Part shown: piece after piece, positions 8,305-18,900 of the stretch | Layout: every line of letters begins with the position of its first letter | Position numbering within the stretch: position 1 is the first letter of the stretch | Assembly: GCA_964606385.1 (NCBI GenBank) | Contig: CAZSFZ010000001.1 | Span: 124,001-188,000 of the forward strand | Source: Aquincolibacterium sp964606385 | GTDB lineage: Bacteria > Omnitrophota > Omnitrophia > Omnitrophales > Aquincolibacteriaceae | Direction of reading: 5' to 3' | Length of the DNA: 64,000 bases | The notes under the pieces: model-generated | What the model was told of the DNA's origin: nothing | Databases searched by the model: none | What the model saw: the letters and a program-made list of their open reading frames with translations, nothing else | Translations under genes and position numbers: made by a program

Positions 8305-8685
8305 TCAGGAACCGATCAGGGGCAGTTCTTTTTCGATCGTGAAAATGACCAGGAACCGGTCTTTGCCGTCGTCTTCTTTATCCTCATCGCACAGGTGACG
8401 TCGACGCATGGCCTGAAGACGCTCGGTATTTTTCTCCTCGGAGACTTTTTTGATGAAAAGCCGTTTCCCCTGGTAGAGTCCCTGGGTTTCGACAAAAAGA
8501 TAGACCGCATAGGGGTTGGACTGGAGATTATGATGGGTCAGACGGTCCGGCATGATGAAAGCAATCTGGCCGTCTTCGAGAAAATGAGGCCGCGCGTAGA
8601 TCGCCGCATCGACCTTCCCTTCGTTATCCGCGGTCGAAAGCACTCCGATGCCTTTGGTACGCTCAAAATATCCTTTCAATTCCAT
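8305..8685 (-). CDS. Pyridoxamine 5'-phosphate oxidase-fold flavoprotein
   Basis: A 126-residue split-barrel protein of the PPOX (FMN-binding) family. Visible features are GIGVLSTADNEGKVDAAIYA, FIMPDRLTHHNLQSNPYAVY and LFVETQGLYQGKRLFIKK, arranged as in small FMN- or heme-binding members. Substrate and exact reaction cannot be told. ATG 8685 has a strong ribosome site (AAGGAGG, 6 nt upstream). It is the first gene of an apparent pair with the acetolactate decarboxylase downstream. It follows the ETF-QO-like gene by 47 nt, so the whole run from the acyl-CoA dehydrogenase could be one transcript. Confidence 0.82.
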   Translation of the reverse strand: MELKGYFERTKGIGVLSTADNEGKVDAAIYARPHFLEDGQIAFIMPDRLTHHNLQSNPYAVYLFVETQGLYQGKRLFIKKVSEEKNTERLQAMRRRHLCDEDKEDDGKDRFLVIFTIEKELPLIGS

Positions 8686-8732
8686 GAAGAGCCTCCTTGT
8701 TTTGGGAAAACTACGCGAAACGAACCTTTTGT

Positions 8733-10586
8733 TTAATTAATATTGGAGTGCAGTCCGCCGGAACCCGCCCGGAAATCGACATTGGTAAGATCACTGCCCT
8801 CTTCGCGCGCATAAGCGCAATTCCAGAGGCAAGCCGCGCAATGAATACATTTTTCACGGTCAAAAAGCGGTACCCCGCCGTCAGAATTCGCCGTGATCGC
8901 CTGCCCGGAGCACATCTCGATACAAACCTTGGTGCGGCATTTCTGGCACTTTCCGGCATCCATAAAGATCACATGATCCGCGTAACCTTCCGCAGCCTGG
9001 ACTTTGCCGCCCAAAAGAAGCGCGTCCTGATGGGAAATGAGGAGCTTGCCGTCGAACTGGACCTTCGGCCATCCCGCCGCATCCATCAGGGCATCGTGCA
9101 TGTAGGTGTTGGTCGCGTTCGCTTCCACGCGCGCTTTTTCGATCACCTCAGGCGATACTTTGCCTTTGTAATATTTCTCAAGCGAGGGGATCCGTTCATG
9201 GACCGGTTTTAATTTCGCGGGAATATTGAGAGCGCCGTTCGTAAAACCCGCGAGGCCCATCCCCATCATGCCGAGTTCAAAACAAGCGCTGAACCCATCA
9301 CGCGCTTTTTTCGCGATCTTGTTGTCTTTCTCGACCCAGCTGTCGCAGCGATTCTTAAGATACGTCGCCTCGAGATTTTCCTTCGTGAACGGTTTCTTTT
9401 CCTTGAGAAGCTGGATCAAACCCTCGGCAAGCTGAACGCCCGTAGTCCAGGCTTCATCGACGCCGGACCCCTTGAGCATATTCGTACTGCCGGAACCTTC
9501 ACCGACACGGGCAAAACCATCCCCTACGATGAACGGCTCCCCGCGCATCCCGGCTTCCTGAAGGCTCTTCCCGCCCCAGGATTTCAGCGTGGACCCTTGG
9601 AGATGTTTCCAGAGCTTCGGATGCTGCATCCAGTGCTGGAGATACCGGTAGGCGGAACGCATCGGATTATCCAGCCAGGAAGGAACGAAAATACCGAGTG
9701 ACGCCACGCGGTTGGGATAAACATAAAGGAACCCGAAGATCTCGGGCTCCGGAAACCCGAACGTATGAATGACCGTCCCGGGCTGAAGCGTTGTGTTTTC
9801 AGGAAGCTCCACCACCGCTTTCATTCCGAGCGCCCACTCGCGCTGGTGATTGCCTTCCGGCAGGCCGAATTTGTTGTCCAGGTTCTGCCCCACCGGACCG
9901 TAGGGACCATCCCCCACGACCGTGAACTGGGCGTGAATGTCCATGCCCGGCATGAAAGCGCCTGTGGGTTTCCCGGATTTTTCAACGCCCTGGTCGGCCA
10001 AGCGGACACCGGCGACGCGGTTCGAATCAAAAAGAGGTTCCTTCACGGGCATCCCCGGCCACACCTGGACAAGCCCGGACCCCATGAGGTTCGAGCCCAC
10101 CCACTGCGTGAATTGTCCCATGGAAAAGACCCACCCACCGTGTTTGGCCATAAAAGGCGGTATAAAAGGGAGCTGGAACGCCTGGTCCTTAAACCATGGG
10201 AGGATCACACCGACAACTCTCAAGACCGCATCGACGATCTTTAAGAGCCATGAGCGGCGGCTCGCGCCGACAGGATCGAGGAGATAATAGACTTCTTCGT
10301 GTTTTACCGGATGGGCCATCGGGATCTGGGCGAGTTCTTCAGCCGTGAAAGACTGTTTGATCCCCTTCGCTTCGGTCACGATCCCCGAAACACCAAAACC
10401 GATATCGTCCGCGCGTTCGTAGCAGATCACCTGAAGCGGCATCCCCGGCATGACCTTGCTCTGGAAATGCTCGGCCGCGGGGTCCTGCTGCATGGCCTTG
10501 GTGAGCGTGTTCAGAAATCCTGCCGTCGCAGGTCCAAACCCCACGCAGACAATGTCAACGTTCATACTCTGGCGTTCTGCGCTCAT
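8733..10586 (-). CDS. ETF-QO-like FAD oxidoreductase with two C-terminal Fe-S motifs
   Basis: A 617-residue flavoprotein related to ETF-QO/geranylgeranyl-reductase-type FAD enzymes. The N-terminal FAD fold reads VDIVCVGFGPATAGF (about 10-24). VVGDGPYGPVG and FIVGDGFARVGEGSG are the later flavin contacts. PFIPPFMAKHGGWVFSMGQF closely parallels the ETF-QO segment PFAPPFMGNHGNYVVSLGKM seen in the 2448-4112 protein. The C-terminus has two cysteine clusters, CQKCRTKVCIEMC and CIHCAACLWNC, so two Fe-S clusters are expected where canonical ETF-QO has one. ATG 10586 has AAAGGAG 8 nt upstream. It lies between the acyl-CoA dehydrogenase and the PPOX gene, and is the likely electron sink for the divergent EtfAB. 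Substrate is unknown. Confidence 0.85.
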   Translation of the reverse strand: MSAERQSMNVDIVCVGFGPATAGFLNTLTKAMQQDPAAEHFQSKVMPGMPLQVICYERADDIGFGVSGIVTEAKGIKQSFTAEELAQIPMAHPVKHEEVYYLLDPVGASRRSWLLKIVDAVLRVVGVILPWFKDQAFQLPFIPPFMAKHGGWVFSMGQFTQWVGSNLMGSGLVQVWPGMPVKEPLFDSNRVAGVRLADQGVEKSGKPTGAFMPGMDIHAQFTVVGDGPYGPVGQNLDNKFGLPEGNHQREWALGMKAVVELPENTTLQPGTVIHTFGFPEPEIFGFLYVYPNRVASLGIFVPSWLDNPMRSAYRYLQHWMQHPKLWKHLQGSTLKSWGGKSLQEAGMRGEPFIVGDGFARVGEGSGSTNMLKGSGVDEAWTTGVQLAEGLIQLLKEKKPFTKENLEATYLKNRCDSWVEKDNKIAKKARDGFSACFELGMMGMGLAGFTNGALNIPAKLKPVHERIPSLEKYYKGKVSPEVIEKARVEANATNTYMHDALMDAAGWPKVQFDGKLLISHQDALLLGGKVQAAEGYADHVIFMDAGKCQKCRTKVCIEMCSGQAITANSDGGVPLFDREKCIHCAACLWNCAYAREEGSDLTNVDFRAGSGGLHSNIN

Positions 10587-10602
10587 AATAAATACTCCTT
10601 TA

Positions 10603-10661
10603 GAACATCAAAGTTCTTTTGATGTTCGGGGAACGCAAACGTTCAACGTTAACCGTTCCCC
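10603..10661 (-). repeat. Double hairpin, copy A of the AACGGGAAACGG repeat family
   Basis: Two adjacent inverted repeats: GAACATCAAA/TTTGATGTTC (10603-10612 with 10618-10627) and GGGGAACG/CGTTCCCC (10628-10635 with 10654-10661). On the minus strand the acyl-CoA dehydrogenase stop is followed within 4 nt by CGGGAAACGGGGAACGG, which recurs at 39974-40040 and 40560-40601. It lies between two genes likely to be co-transcribed and has no T-run, so a transcript-processing or REP-like role is more likely than termination. Confidence 0.6.
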
Positions 10662-10672
10662 GTTTCCCGGTT

Positions 10673-12760
10673 TTACAGCGGATAATCCAGCGCTTCCGGG
10701 ATCATGACCTGCGCCACGGCTTCCGCGGCACGGTCCTTGGAAAAACGCAATCCCGCGAACGCCGCGTCCGTTTTGGCGCGAAGTTCAGCGAAAGCCTTAA
10801 GATCGGTCCCCGGCACTTGATAACCGTAAACAAGATCGTTGCAGATCTTGCTGACTTCACCGGCGGTACGGGCGGCCTGAACACCACTCAGATCCGAATA
10901 AAAATTGACCACACCCGCCAAACCTTCCGCGAGCGTCGGGCTTTCCGGGCCTTTTTTCTCGAGCTCGAGCGTATCGAGGATGAGCTGGCGGGCGCCCAGG
11001 ATCCACGCGAGCGCATCGGCCATCGGGAACATCACGCCCTGGCGCTGGCCGCCATAAAGCGTTTTTCCGTTCGCGTCTTTGGTTTCCTGCAGATAATGGA
11101 TCGACCAGAGCCAAAGTTCCATCGCCGCAGCGAGCGTCGCGGCGCCCATTTCCGGCTTACGATTGGCGATCTCTCGGAGGTCCTTCGTCCAGTTCTTGAA
11201 CTGGGCGAGAAAAATATCGTTCACCATCGTGCGGCTCATCTGGAGGCGCTGGACGCATTCCGGTCCTTCGTACGTCGCCTCAAGCTGGGCATCCGACCAC
11301 TTCTGGGTGAGAAATCCCGGGCAGTCTTCCGTGATCCCGTAGCCGCCCATCATGCTCACGGCTTCGCGCATCATCGTCGCGCCGTAACCCGTGTTCCAGA
11401 GTTTCCCGGCCGGGCAATACACGTCCGCGAGCGATTCCTTGATGAGGTACTGGGTGAGAAGATCCCCTTCGAGCTCAGCGACCCGTTTCGCGTCACGCTG
11501 GGACGCGGGTTTCCCCATGAGCTCGACATATTCGAGGGCTTTTTTGCGCGGTTCCGCAAGCGCTTTCATCTGCGCGCGGGCGCCTTTGATCCCCTGCTGG
11601 TCGAAAAGCTCATCTTTTTTCTTTTCCATCGGATCGAACTCGTCAAAAAGACGGGCTCCTTCGAACCCGAGCGACGCGCCCGCTTCGCCGGTCGCCCAAA
11701 CGTCGACCAACCGGTGGCAAGGATCTTCTTTCTGCTGGATCCCAAGATCATAACGTGGCGTTCCGGCCGAGACCGAGGCTCCGCCGCGGAACCGTGTGCG
11801 CTGGTAGCGGATCACCGGTTCGATCGCGGAAAGAAGTTTCGCGGTCGTCATGATGCCGACCGTGACGCGCGTACGGCGGAACACGGCTTCGATGACTTCG
11901 CTGTTATTGAAATTCGGAACGATCATGCCGTCCTTGATCGTATACCCGCCGATGATGCGGCTCGCGGGAACTTTGAGGTTGAAGATCGGATCGTGCGTGC
12001 TGGAAAGCTGGTGGACAAGTTTCAGGGTCGGGGCACCGCGGTCATAAAGGCCCTGATCGCCTTCTTCGAGAATGATCATACAGCTCGATTTGATGCGAGG
12101 GTCATCGGTATCGACCGAGGCGGTCACGAAATTCGCGTAACCCATGTTCGTGATGAAACGGCCGCGTTTTTCGACCTGAAGGATGGGTTCCTGCCCTTCT
12201 TTCCATTCCGCGATACGGATCTTGCCGGAAAGCATCCCGGCATCCACGCCGACATACGGAAGCGGTTCGGTGAGCGCGAAAGAACCGCGAATGATCTTCC
12301 GGTTCTCGCCCGGTTTCGGGGGCACGCAGCCGCCCATATATTTCATTTTCTGCTCATGCGTTCCTTTTTCGTGGATCGGCTCGAGCGCGAGGTTATTGGC
12401 AAGGCTTGCGGTCGCGGCGCCGGCGTCCACCCAGCAAAGTTCAAAAGCGATCATCGCGAGCACGAGGTTCTTCGGCCCGGAGATATAACCGCCTTCTTCC
12501 GGTTCCATGAAAGCGGCCGTAATGCCGGCCTCATCAAACGCCTTAAGCATGGCCTGCTTCTCGGGCGTCCAGTCATGGGTGTGGCGCTGTTTATCGGCCA
12601 CCATACGCGCGACGACGCTGCGGGCGACGGAGCGAGTAGACTGGATCACCATCTGGAGGTCATAACGATCGGTAAAGCGCCACATGATCTGGCGGACATC
12701 ATCCCCCGGAAGCGTGCTCATTAAAGCTCTTTTTTCTGCGTTCGCTGTGGTCATGGACAT
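10673..12760 (-). CDS. Acyl-CoA dehydrogenase family protein, long form
   Basis: A 695-residue acyl-CoA dehydrogenase homologue, much longer than the usual 380 residues and also longer than the 590-residue long forms. Family landmarks are FDEAGITAAFMEPEEGG (helical N-terminal domain), the flavin/substrate beta-domain segments GSFALTEPLPYVGVD and FITNMGYANFVTASV, RTRVTVGIMTTAKL, SMMGGYGITEDCPG and LEATYEGPECVQRLQMSR. The Glu of the YEG motif corresponds to the usual catalytic base. An inserted helical segment lies around residues 330-440, and an extra C-terminal helical domain covers about 560-695. The start ATG 12760 has AAAGGA 4 nt upstream. It is the first gene of the cluster and presumably reduces the divergent EtfAB. 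Substrate cannot be told. Confidence 0.88.
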   Translation of the reverse strand: MSMTTANAEKRALMSTLPGDDVRQIMWRFTDRYDLQMVIQSTRSVARSVVARMVADKQRHTHDWTPEKQAMLKAFDEAGITAAFMEPEEGGYISGPKNLVLAMIAFELCWVDAGAATASLANNLALEPIHEKGTHEQKMKYMGGCVPPKPGENRKIIRGSFALTEPLPYVGVDAGMLSGKIRIAEWKEGQEPILQVEKRGRFITNMGYANFVTASVDTDDPRIKSSCMIILEEGDQGLYDRGAPTLKLVHQLSSTHDPIFNLKVPASRIIGGYTIKDGMIVPNFNNSEVIEAVFRRTRVTVGIMTTAKLLSAIEPVIRYQRTRFRGGASVSAGTPRYDLGIQQKEDPCHRLVDVWATGEAGASLGFEGARLFDEFDPMEKKKDELFDQQGIKGARAQMKALAEPRKKALEYVELMGKPASQRDAKRVAELEGDLLTQYLIKESLADVYCPAGKLWNTGYGATMMREAVSMMGGYGITEDCPGFLTQKWSDAQLEATYEGPECVQRLQMSRTMVNDIFLAQFKNWTKDLREIANRKPEMGAATLAAAMELWLWSIHYLQETKDANGKTLYGGQRQGVMFPMADALAWILGARQLILDTLELEKKGPESPTLAEGLAGVVNFYSDLSGVQAARTAGEVSKICNDLVYGYQVPGTDLKAFAELRAKTDAAFAGLRFSKDRAAEAVAQVMIPEALDYPL

Positions 12761-12808
12761 TGATTCCTTTCGATTAGTTGTGTGCTATGGGATCAAAACC
12801 TAGAAGAG

Positions 12809-12814
12809 ATTATA
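12809..12814 (-). promoter_or_regulatory. Candidate -10 box upstream of the acyl-CoA dehydrogenase
   Basis: TATAAT on the minus strand, 48 nt before the start codon, between the terminator of the giant gene and the dehydrogenase. No good -35 hexamer lies at 16-18 nt. Confidence 0.35.
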
Positions 12815-12892
12815 GGACCCGTCTCTATGAACCCGAGGCGTTGTATCTTATTCAAGGAGGACTGAGGAGGCAAGGGAAAAACAAGACCAAAA

Positions 12893-12953
12893 ACCCCACC
12901 TCGTAGGTGTGGTATTGAGTACCGAGAAGGCCACCACACCTACGAGGTGGGGT
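12893..12953 (-). terminator. Strong intrinsic terminator of the giant adhesin gene
   Basis: A perfect 21-bp inverted repeat (12893-12913 with 12933-12953; core ACCTCGTAGGTGTGG and its complement) with a 19-nt loop. It begins 10 nt past the stop codon of the giant gene. On the minus strand it is followed by TTTTTGGTCTTGTTTTT, so it has the layout of a rho-independent terminator. It separates the giant gene from the acyl-CoA dehydrogenase cluster. Confidence 0.88.
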
Positions 12954-12963
12954 GGGTATGGCG

Positions 12964-15900
12964 TTAGGCTTTTTCTTTGACGGTTACTTCAAAAGTAGTA
13001 CCTCTAACCCCGGTCAGCGCCGTCGGGGTACGGACTTCGAATCGGGAATTCCCCTTCAGGGATTCCACCTTCACGAGGATCTTTCCCATGGCAAGGTCCA
13101 ACAGGGTTGTTTTGGCGCCGGTCACGCTATCGGTTTCTGCCTTTTGGATACGGAAGAGGCTCCCTTCCTTGATCTCGACGCGTCCAGTCTTCCCGTCATC
13201 CATCAGGACTTCCACCGAGTTCCTGTCCGCCGTTTTCACTTCATCCCCCGGCAGAATGATCATCCCATCCGCCGCGGCTTTCCAGTCGCCGCCGTTGCTT
13301 CTCACAAAAACATCCCTTCCGGGATTTTTTAAAGTGCCGTAACGTTCCCCGGTCTTGGTTTGATGCATGATGACCGGAGAAGCGGATTTAAGGACGCGAT
13401 TCGCCGGGGCCGGTTCGACCTCGGGCTCTTCCTTCACTTTCTCCAGGATCTGGGTCAGGGCTTCTTTCATTTCAGGGGTCGCAGGTTCCTTGGGAGCTTC
13501 CTGAGGGATCGTTTCAACAACAAGATCCTTGGCCTCAGCAATCTCTTCCCGGGATTTTTGCCTCTCCTGGATATCCACTTTTTTAGGCGCCTTGATCGCT
13601 TTGCTCACGCGCTTTTTATAAAGCACCCGCATCGAATCCCCCATCCCAAGGAGCGACATCGTGTTGACGGCGTCGATCACATAAACGGCCCCCTCCAGGA
13701 CCCGGACATCGGTCAGGAATTTCCGGTTGTCTTGATTCTTCATCATCACATCGATCGGAACATCCCGCCACTGGATATTCGCCGCTTCTTCCTTGGAGGG
13801 CGCCACTCCGTCATTCTCCGCCGCGGCCTCATCTTTCGCGATCGCTCCCTGCTCGCGGCTATCTTCTCCCTCTGAGGCTTGACCGGAATCGTTATCTCCC
13901 TGGCGGCCGGCCGATGAGGATGAGGAATTCGCCGTTGACGAAGAGGACGAATTCTCCTGAGACGCCGCCGATGTCCCGGTTGTGCCCGAAGAAGCCGTAT
14001 TACCCGCGGCCGGTGTTGTCGCCGGCTGGGAAGACACAGTTCCCGATGAAGGCGTAGACCCTGCCGCCGGCACCGAAGGCTGCGCGGGCGGAGTCACCGG
14101 TTGTGTCGGAGGCGTCACGGGTGTGGTCGGAGGCGTTACCGGCGGTGTCGGGGGCGTAGGCGGTGTAATGTTAATCGGAGGATTCGTTATCGCCGGAGGC
14201 TCCACGATCACGACAGGCGGCGGTGTGATCACGGGCGGCTGCGGAGGGATCACGATCGGAGGAGGATCCACCACCGTCGGCGGAGTCACGATCACCACAG
14301 GCACCGGGGTGATATCGGCGAGCGTTGTCGCTACCGCGTTATAAGCGTAATTATACGAATCCACTCCCGAGAGCGAGATCCCGCTGACCGTCACCGGTTT
14401 CGATGTCCCCACAAGGCTATCAGCGTAGGTTGCCGTCGTATAGCTTGGCGCCAACACATCCCCGGTCAATCTGTTATCCGACAAGGTCGCTGCCGCGGCA
14501 GTCGTACCGTCATAGACTTTATGGATCCCGGTCGCCGTGATCGTCAGAGGACGCGCCGTGATGCTGGCCGTCGTCATCCCCTGGTCGGTGATCTGATAAT
14601 TCCCCAGATCCGTACCTCCAAAAGTGTTCGTAAGCGTTACCGTCTTCCCGTTCGCCACGTTCTTATCGCTGAATACGCCGGTCGAAGACACAGTCAGCAC
14701 ATCCCCATCATATTTTCCGGCAAAAGCAGCTCCCGCCGTCGAGACCGTCGCAGCCGTGGTTTGATCATAAACTTTGTTCGATGCCGTGATCCCCGAGAGC
14801 GTTACGCTCGCTTTCGTGATATCGGCTGTCGTAGTCCCCTGATCGGTAATGTTGTAATTGCCGAGATCGGCGCCGCCGAACGTGTTCACAAGCGTTATCG
14901 TCTTACCCGTCCCCACATTCTTGTCACCAAACGTTCCCGTCGAAGAAACCGTCAATACGTCGCCGGCATATTTCCCCGCAAAAGCCGCCCCAGCGGTGTT
15001 CGTTGTCGCGACGGTCGTCTGATCATAAACTTTATTCGAGGCCGTAATCCCGGAGAGCGTCACAGTCGCTTTCGTGATATCCGCGGTCGTGGTTGCCTGA
15101 TCCGTGATGTTATAGTTCCCGAGGTCCGAGCCTCCAAACGTATTTACAAGGGTGACTGTCTTGCCTGCAGCGACGTTTTTATCGCTGAAGGTCCCTGTTG
15201 AGGAAACTGTCAGCACATCATTCCCATATTTGCCGGCGAAGGCAGCACCCGCCGTGGAAACCGCCGCGGCCGTTGTGGCGTCGTAGACTTTATTAAGAGC
15301 CGCGACACCGCTTAATGCGGCGGTAGCCTTTCCAATATTGACGGTATGCGTCCCGCCTTCAAGGGTATAATTGCCCGCAAGGCCGCCGTTCATGCCGTCT
15401 CCCAAAGCTAAAGTGCCGGTTGTTACAGCCTTGTGAATCCCGACATTCTTGTCATCCATCCGGCCGATACCGGTAAGCGTCAACGTTTCGGTTCCGACCA
15501 AAGCGCTCAAACTGAAAACCCCCGCCGCAACCTCCAGGGTCCCGTCATAAACGCGACTTCCCGAGAGATCCACCACGTAGGGATTGATCGTACTTGTCGT
15601 ATTGTCCACGTAAGTGATCGCGTAATTGCCGCCGCCGTTCCCGTCACTCACGGTCACATCGGAAACTGTAATGGTCTTGTTCGCGTATCCGACATTCTTG
15701 TCCGTGAAAGCGAACGTCCCGCCCAAGATCGTGTCCGTATCAAAAAGCTGCCCGCTGTACACCCTCGCGGTGGTGGGTGCGGCAAGACCGCCGTCATAAG
15801 TTTTGGAGATGTTCTCGGCTGAGATCATAATGGGAGCCGCGATAATATCGACCGTATGCGTGCCGCCCGTGAGCGTATAGTTACTCGCCAAACCACCGTT

Positions 15901-18900
15901 CATGCCATCACCAAGCGCCAAGGTCCCGAGCGTCACGGTCTTGCCATCAGCCACATGCTTGTCGGCCATCGTACCCACGCCGGTCAAGGTCAAGGTCTCG
16001 CCTCCGACGAGATTGCTCAGAGTGAAGATCTCCGCGGCAAGATTGACGGTCCCGTCATAAACACGGCTTCCCGTCAGATCGATCGCCACACCCCGCGCCT
16101 GAATGTCCGCCGTCGTAGTGGCCTGGTCTGCGATCTGATAATTCTCGAGATCGGAACCTCCCAGAATATTGGTCAGGGTCACTATTTTTTCCGTTCCGAC
16201 ATTTTTATCATCAAAGACACCGGTGGAAGAAACGGTCAAAGTATCGCCGGCATATTTACCCTCGAATATGGCTCCTGCCGTGGATATCGCGGCATCCGTC
16301 GTCCCGTCATAGAACTTATCCGATGCCGTGATCCCGCTCAGGGTCACGGAAGCTTTCGTGATATCCGCAACGGTCGTTCCCTGGTCTACCACGGTATAGT
16401 TCCCGGCATCAGCCCCGCTGATCGTGTTCGCAAGCGTCACCGTCTTTCCAACACCAACATTCTTATCGCTAAAAGTACCCGCCGAAGAGACCGTCAGCTC
16501 GTCGCCAGCGTATTTTCCCGCAAAGGCCGCGCCGGACGTAGAAACCGTTGCCGCGGTCGTGGAATCATAGATCTTATTTGATGCCGTGATCCCCGAGAGA
16601 GTGACCGTGGCCTTGGTGATGTCTGCGGTCGTGGTTTGCTGGTCGATGACCATGTAGTTATTCAGATCGGCGCCGCCCAACACGTTTGTCAGATCAACCT
16701 GCTTCGCAATTCCCGCGTTCTTATCGCTGAAAACGCCCGCCGAAGAAACCGTGAGCTCATCGCCCGCGATCAGACCGGAAAAATTTGCTCCCGCCGAGCT
16801 TACATTCACATCAGTTGTTGTGTCATACACCTTACTCGAAGCGGTGATCCCGCCAAGGGTCACTGCCTTCTGCGTGATATTGGCCGTTGTGGTCCCCTGG
16901 TCGGCGATGTTGTAATTGCCGAGGTCCGTACCGCCAAAGGTGTTCACAAGCGTTACGGTCTTCCCATTCGCCACGTTCTTATCACCAAAAGTTCCGGTCG
17001 AAGAGACCGTCAGCACGTCACCGGCATATTTCCCGGCAAAAGCAGCGCCAACCGTCGAAACCGTAGCGGCAGTCGTCTGATCATAAACTTTGTTCGATGC
17101 TGTGATCCCCGAGAGCGTCACGGTCGCCTTTGTAATATCGGCGGTCGTAGTCCCCTGATCGGTAATGTTGTAGTTGCCAAGGTCCGCACCGCCGAACGAG
17201 TTCGCAAGCGTGACCGTCTTTCCGGTCCCGACATTCTTATCGCTGAAGGTCCCTGTCGAGGAGACCGTGAGCACATCCCCAACGTATTTGCCCGCAAAAT
17301 CAGCGCCAGCTGTCGAAACCGTCGCAGCGATCGTTTGGTCATAAACTTTATTTGATGCCGTAATCCCTGAAAGTGTAACAGTCGCTTTCGTGATATCCGC
17401 CGTTGTGGTGCCCTGGTCGGTGATGTTGTAATTGCCAAGATCCGTACCGCCGAACGTGTTCGCAAGCGTCACGGTCTTCCCATTCGCCACGTTCTTGTCA
17501 CTAAACGTCCCGGTCGAGGAGACCGTCAGCACATCCCCATCATATTTCCCTGCGAATAGGGCCCCCGACGTCGAGACCGTCGCGGCAGTCGTTTGATCAT
17601 AAACCTTATTCGAGGCCGTGATCCCCGAAAGCGTCACGGCAGCCTTCGTGATATCCGCCGTCGTGGTCGTCTGGTCGATCACGGTGTAGTTTCCGAGATC
17701 CACGCCCCCGAGAATGTTTGAAAGATTGACCGTTTTCCCGTCCCCGGCATTTTTGTCGCTGAATACACCGGTTGAAGATACCGTGAGTTCATCCCCGGAA
17801 TACAATCCGCCAAAGATCGCTCCCGTGTCATTCACCGTCGCGGCGGTTGTGGAATCATAGACCTTGTTCGAGGCGGTGATCCCACTTAACGTCGCAACAG
17901 CCTTCGTGATATTAGCCAATATGCTCCCCTGATCTGTGATCTCGTAGTTGGCAAGGTCCGCTCCGCCGAAGGTATTTGTCAAGGTGACCGTCTTGCCGTC
18001 CGCCGCATTTTTGTCGCTGAAAGCACCCGTCGATAAAACTGTCAGTTCATCTCCCGCGTACATCCCCGAGAAGACCGCGCCCGCCGTGGAAACCGTCGCG
18101 TCCGTGGTCTGGTCATAGACTTTATTCGAGGCCGTGATCCCCGAAAGCGTCACGGCAGCCTTCGTGATATCCGCCGTCGTGGTCCCTTGGTCTGTGATCG
18201 TGTAGTTGCCGAGATCAGCACCGTCAAAAGTGTTCGTAAGCGTTACGGTCTTTCCGACCGCGACATTCTTGTCGCTGAAAGTTCCGGTCGAAGAAACCGT
18301 CAGGTCATCGCCATCTACCATGCCCGTAAATACGGCCCCGGCCGTAGAAACCGTCGCGTCCGTGGTCTGGTCATAAACTTTATTGGAGGCAGTGATGCCG
18401 GAGAGAGTTACTGCCTTTGCAGTAATGTTAGCTGTCGTAGTTCCCTGATCTGTGATCGTATAGTTCGCAAGATCCGCGCCGCCTAAGGTATTTGTCAGTG
18501 TCACAGTCTTGCCACTTGCCACATTCTTATCACTGAAAACGCCGGTGGAGCTTACCGTCAACTCATCCCCGCCGATCATCCCCGTGAATGTCGCTCCCAC
18601 AGTCGAGACCGTCGCGTCGGTTGTGGCGTCATAAATCTTGTTCGAAGCGGTAATGCCACTCAATGTCACGGCTTTTGCAGTGATGTCCGCAGTCGTGGTC
18701 CCTTGGTCGGTGATTGAATAGTTTGCGAGGTCAGCTCCACCGAGCGTATTGGTCAGCGTCACTGTCTTCCCCGCTGCAACATTCTTATCACTAAAGACGC
18801 CCGTGGAGCTTACCGTCAATTCATCCCCGTCGATCATTCCTGCGAAATCGGCGCCCGTCGTGGAAACCGTCACGGCCGTGGTTTGGTCATAAACTTTATT

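Noticed and set aside
10619..12724. 701-codon open frame on the plus strand opposite the acyl-CoA dehydrogenase gene
   Set aside because: Its protein is Arg/His/Phe-rich without motifs, and the minus strand encodes a clear enzyme over the same bases. Long antisense frames like this are common in GC-rich genes.
14101..15201. 366-codon Arg-rich frame opposite the Pro-rich/YDG part of the giant gene
   Set aside because: Repetitive antisense of the repeat array; the periodicity follows the minus-strand repeats.
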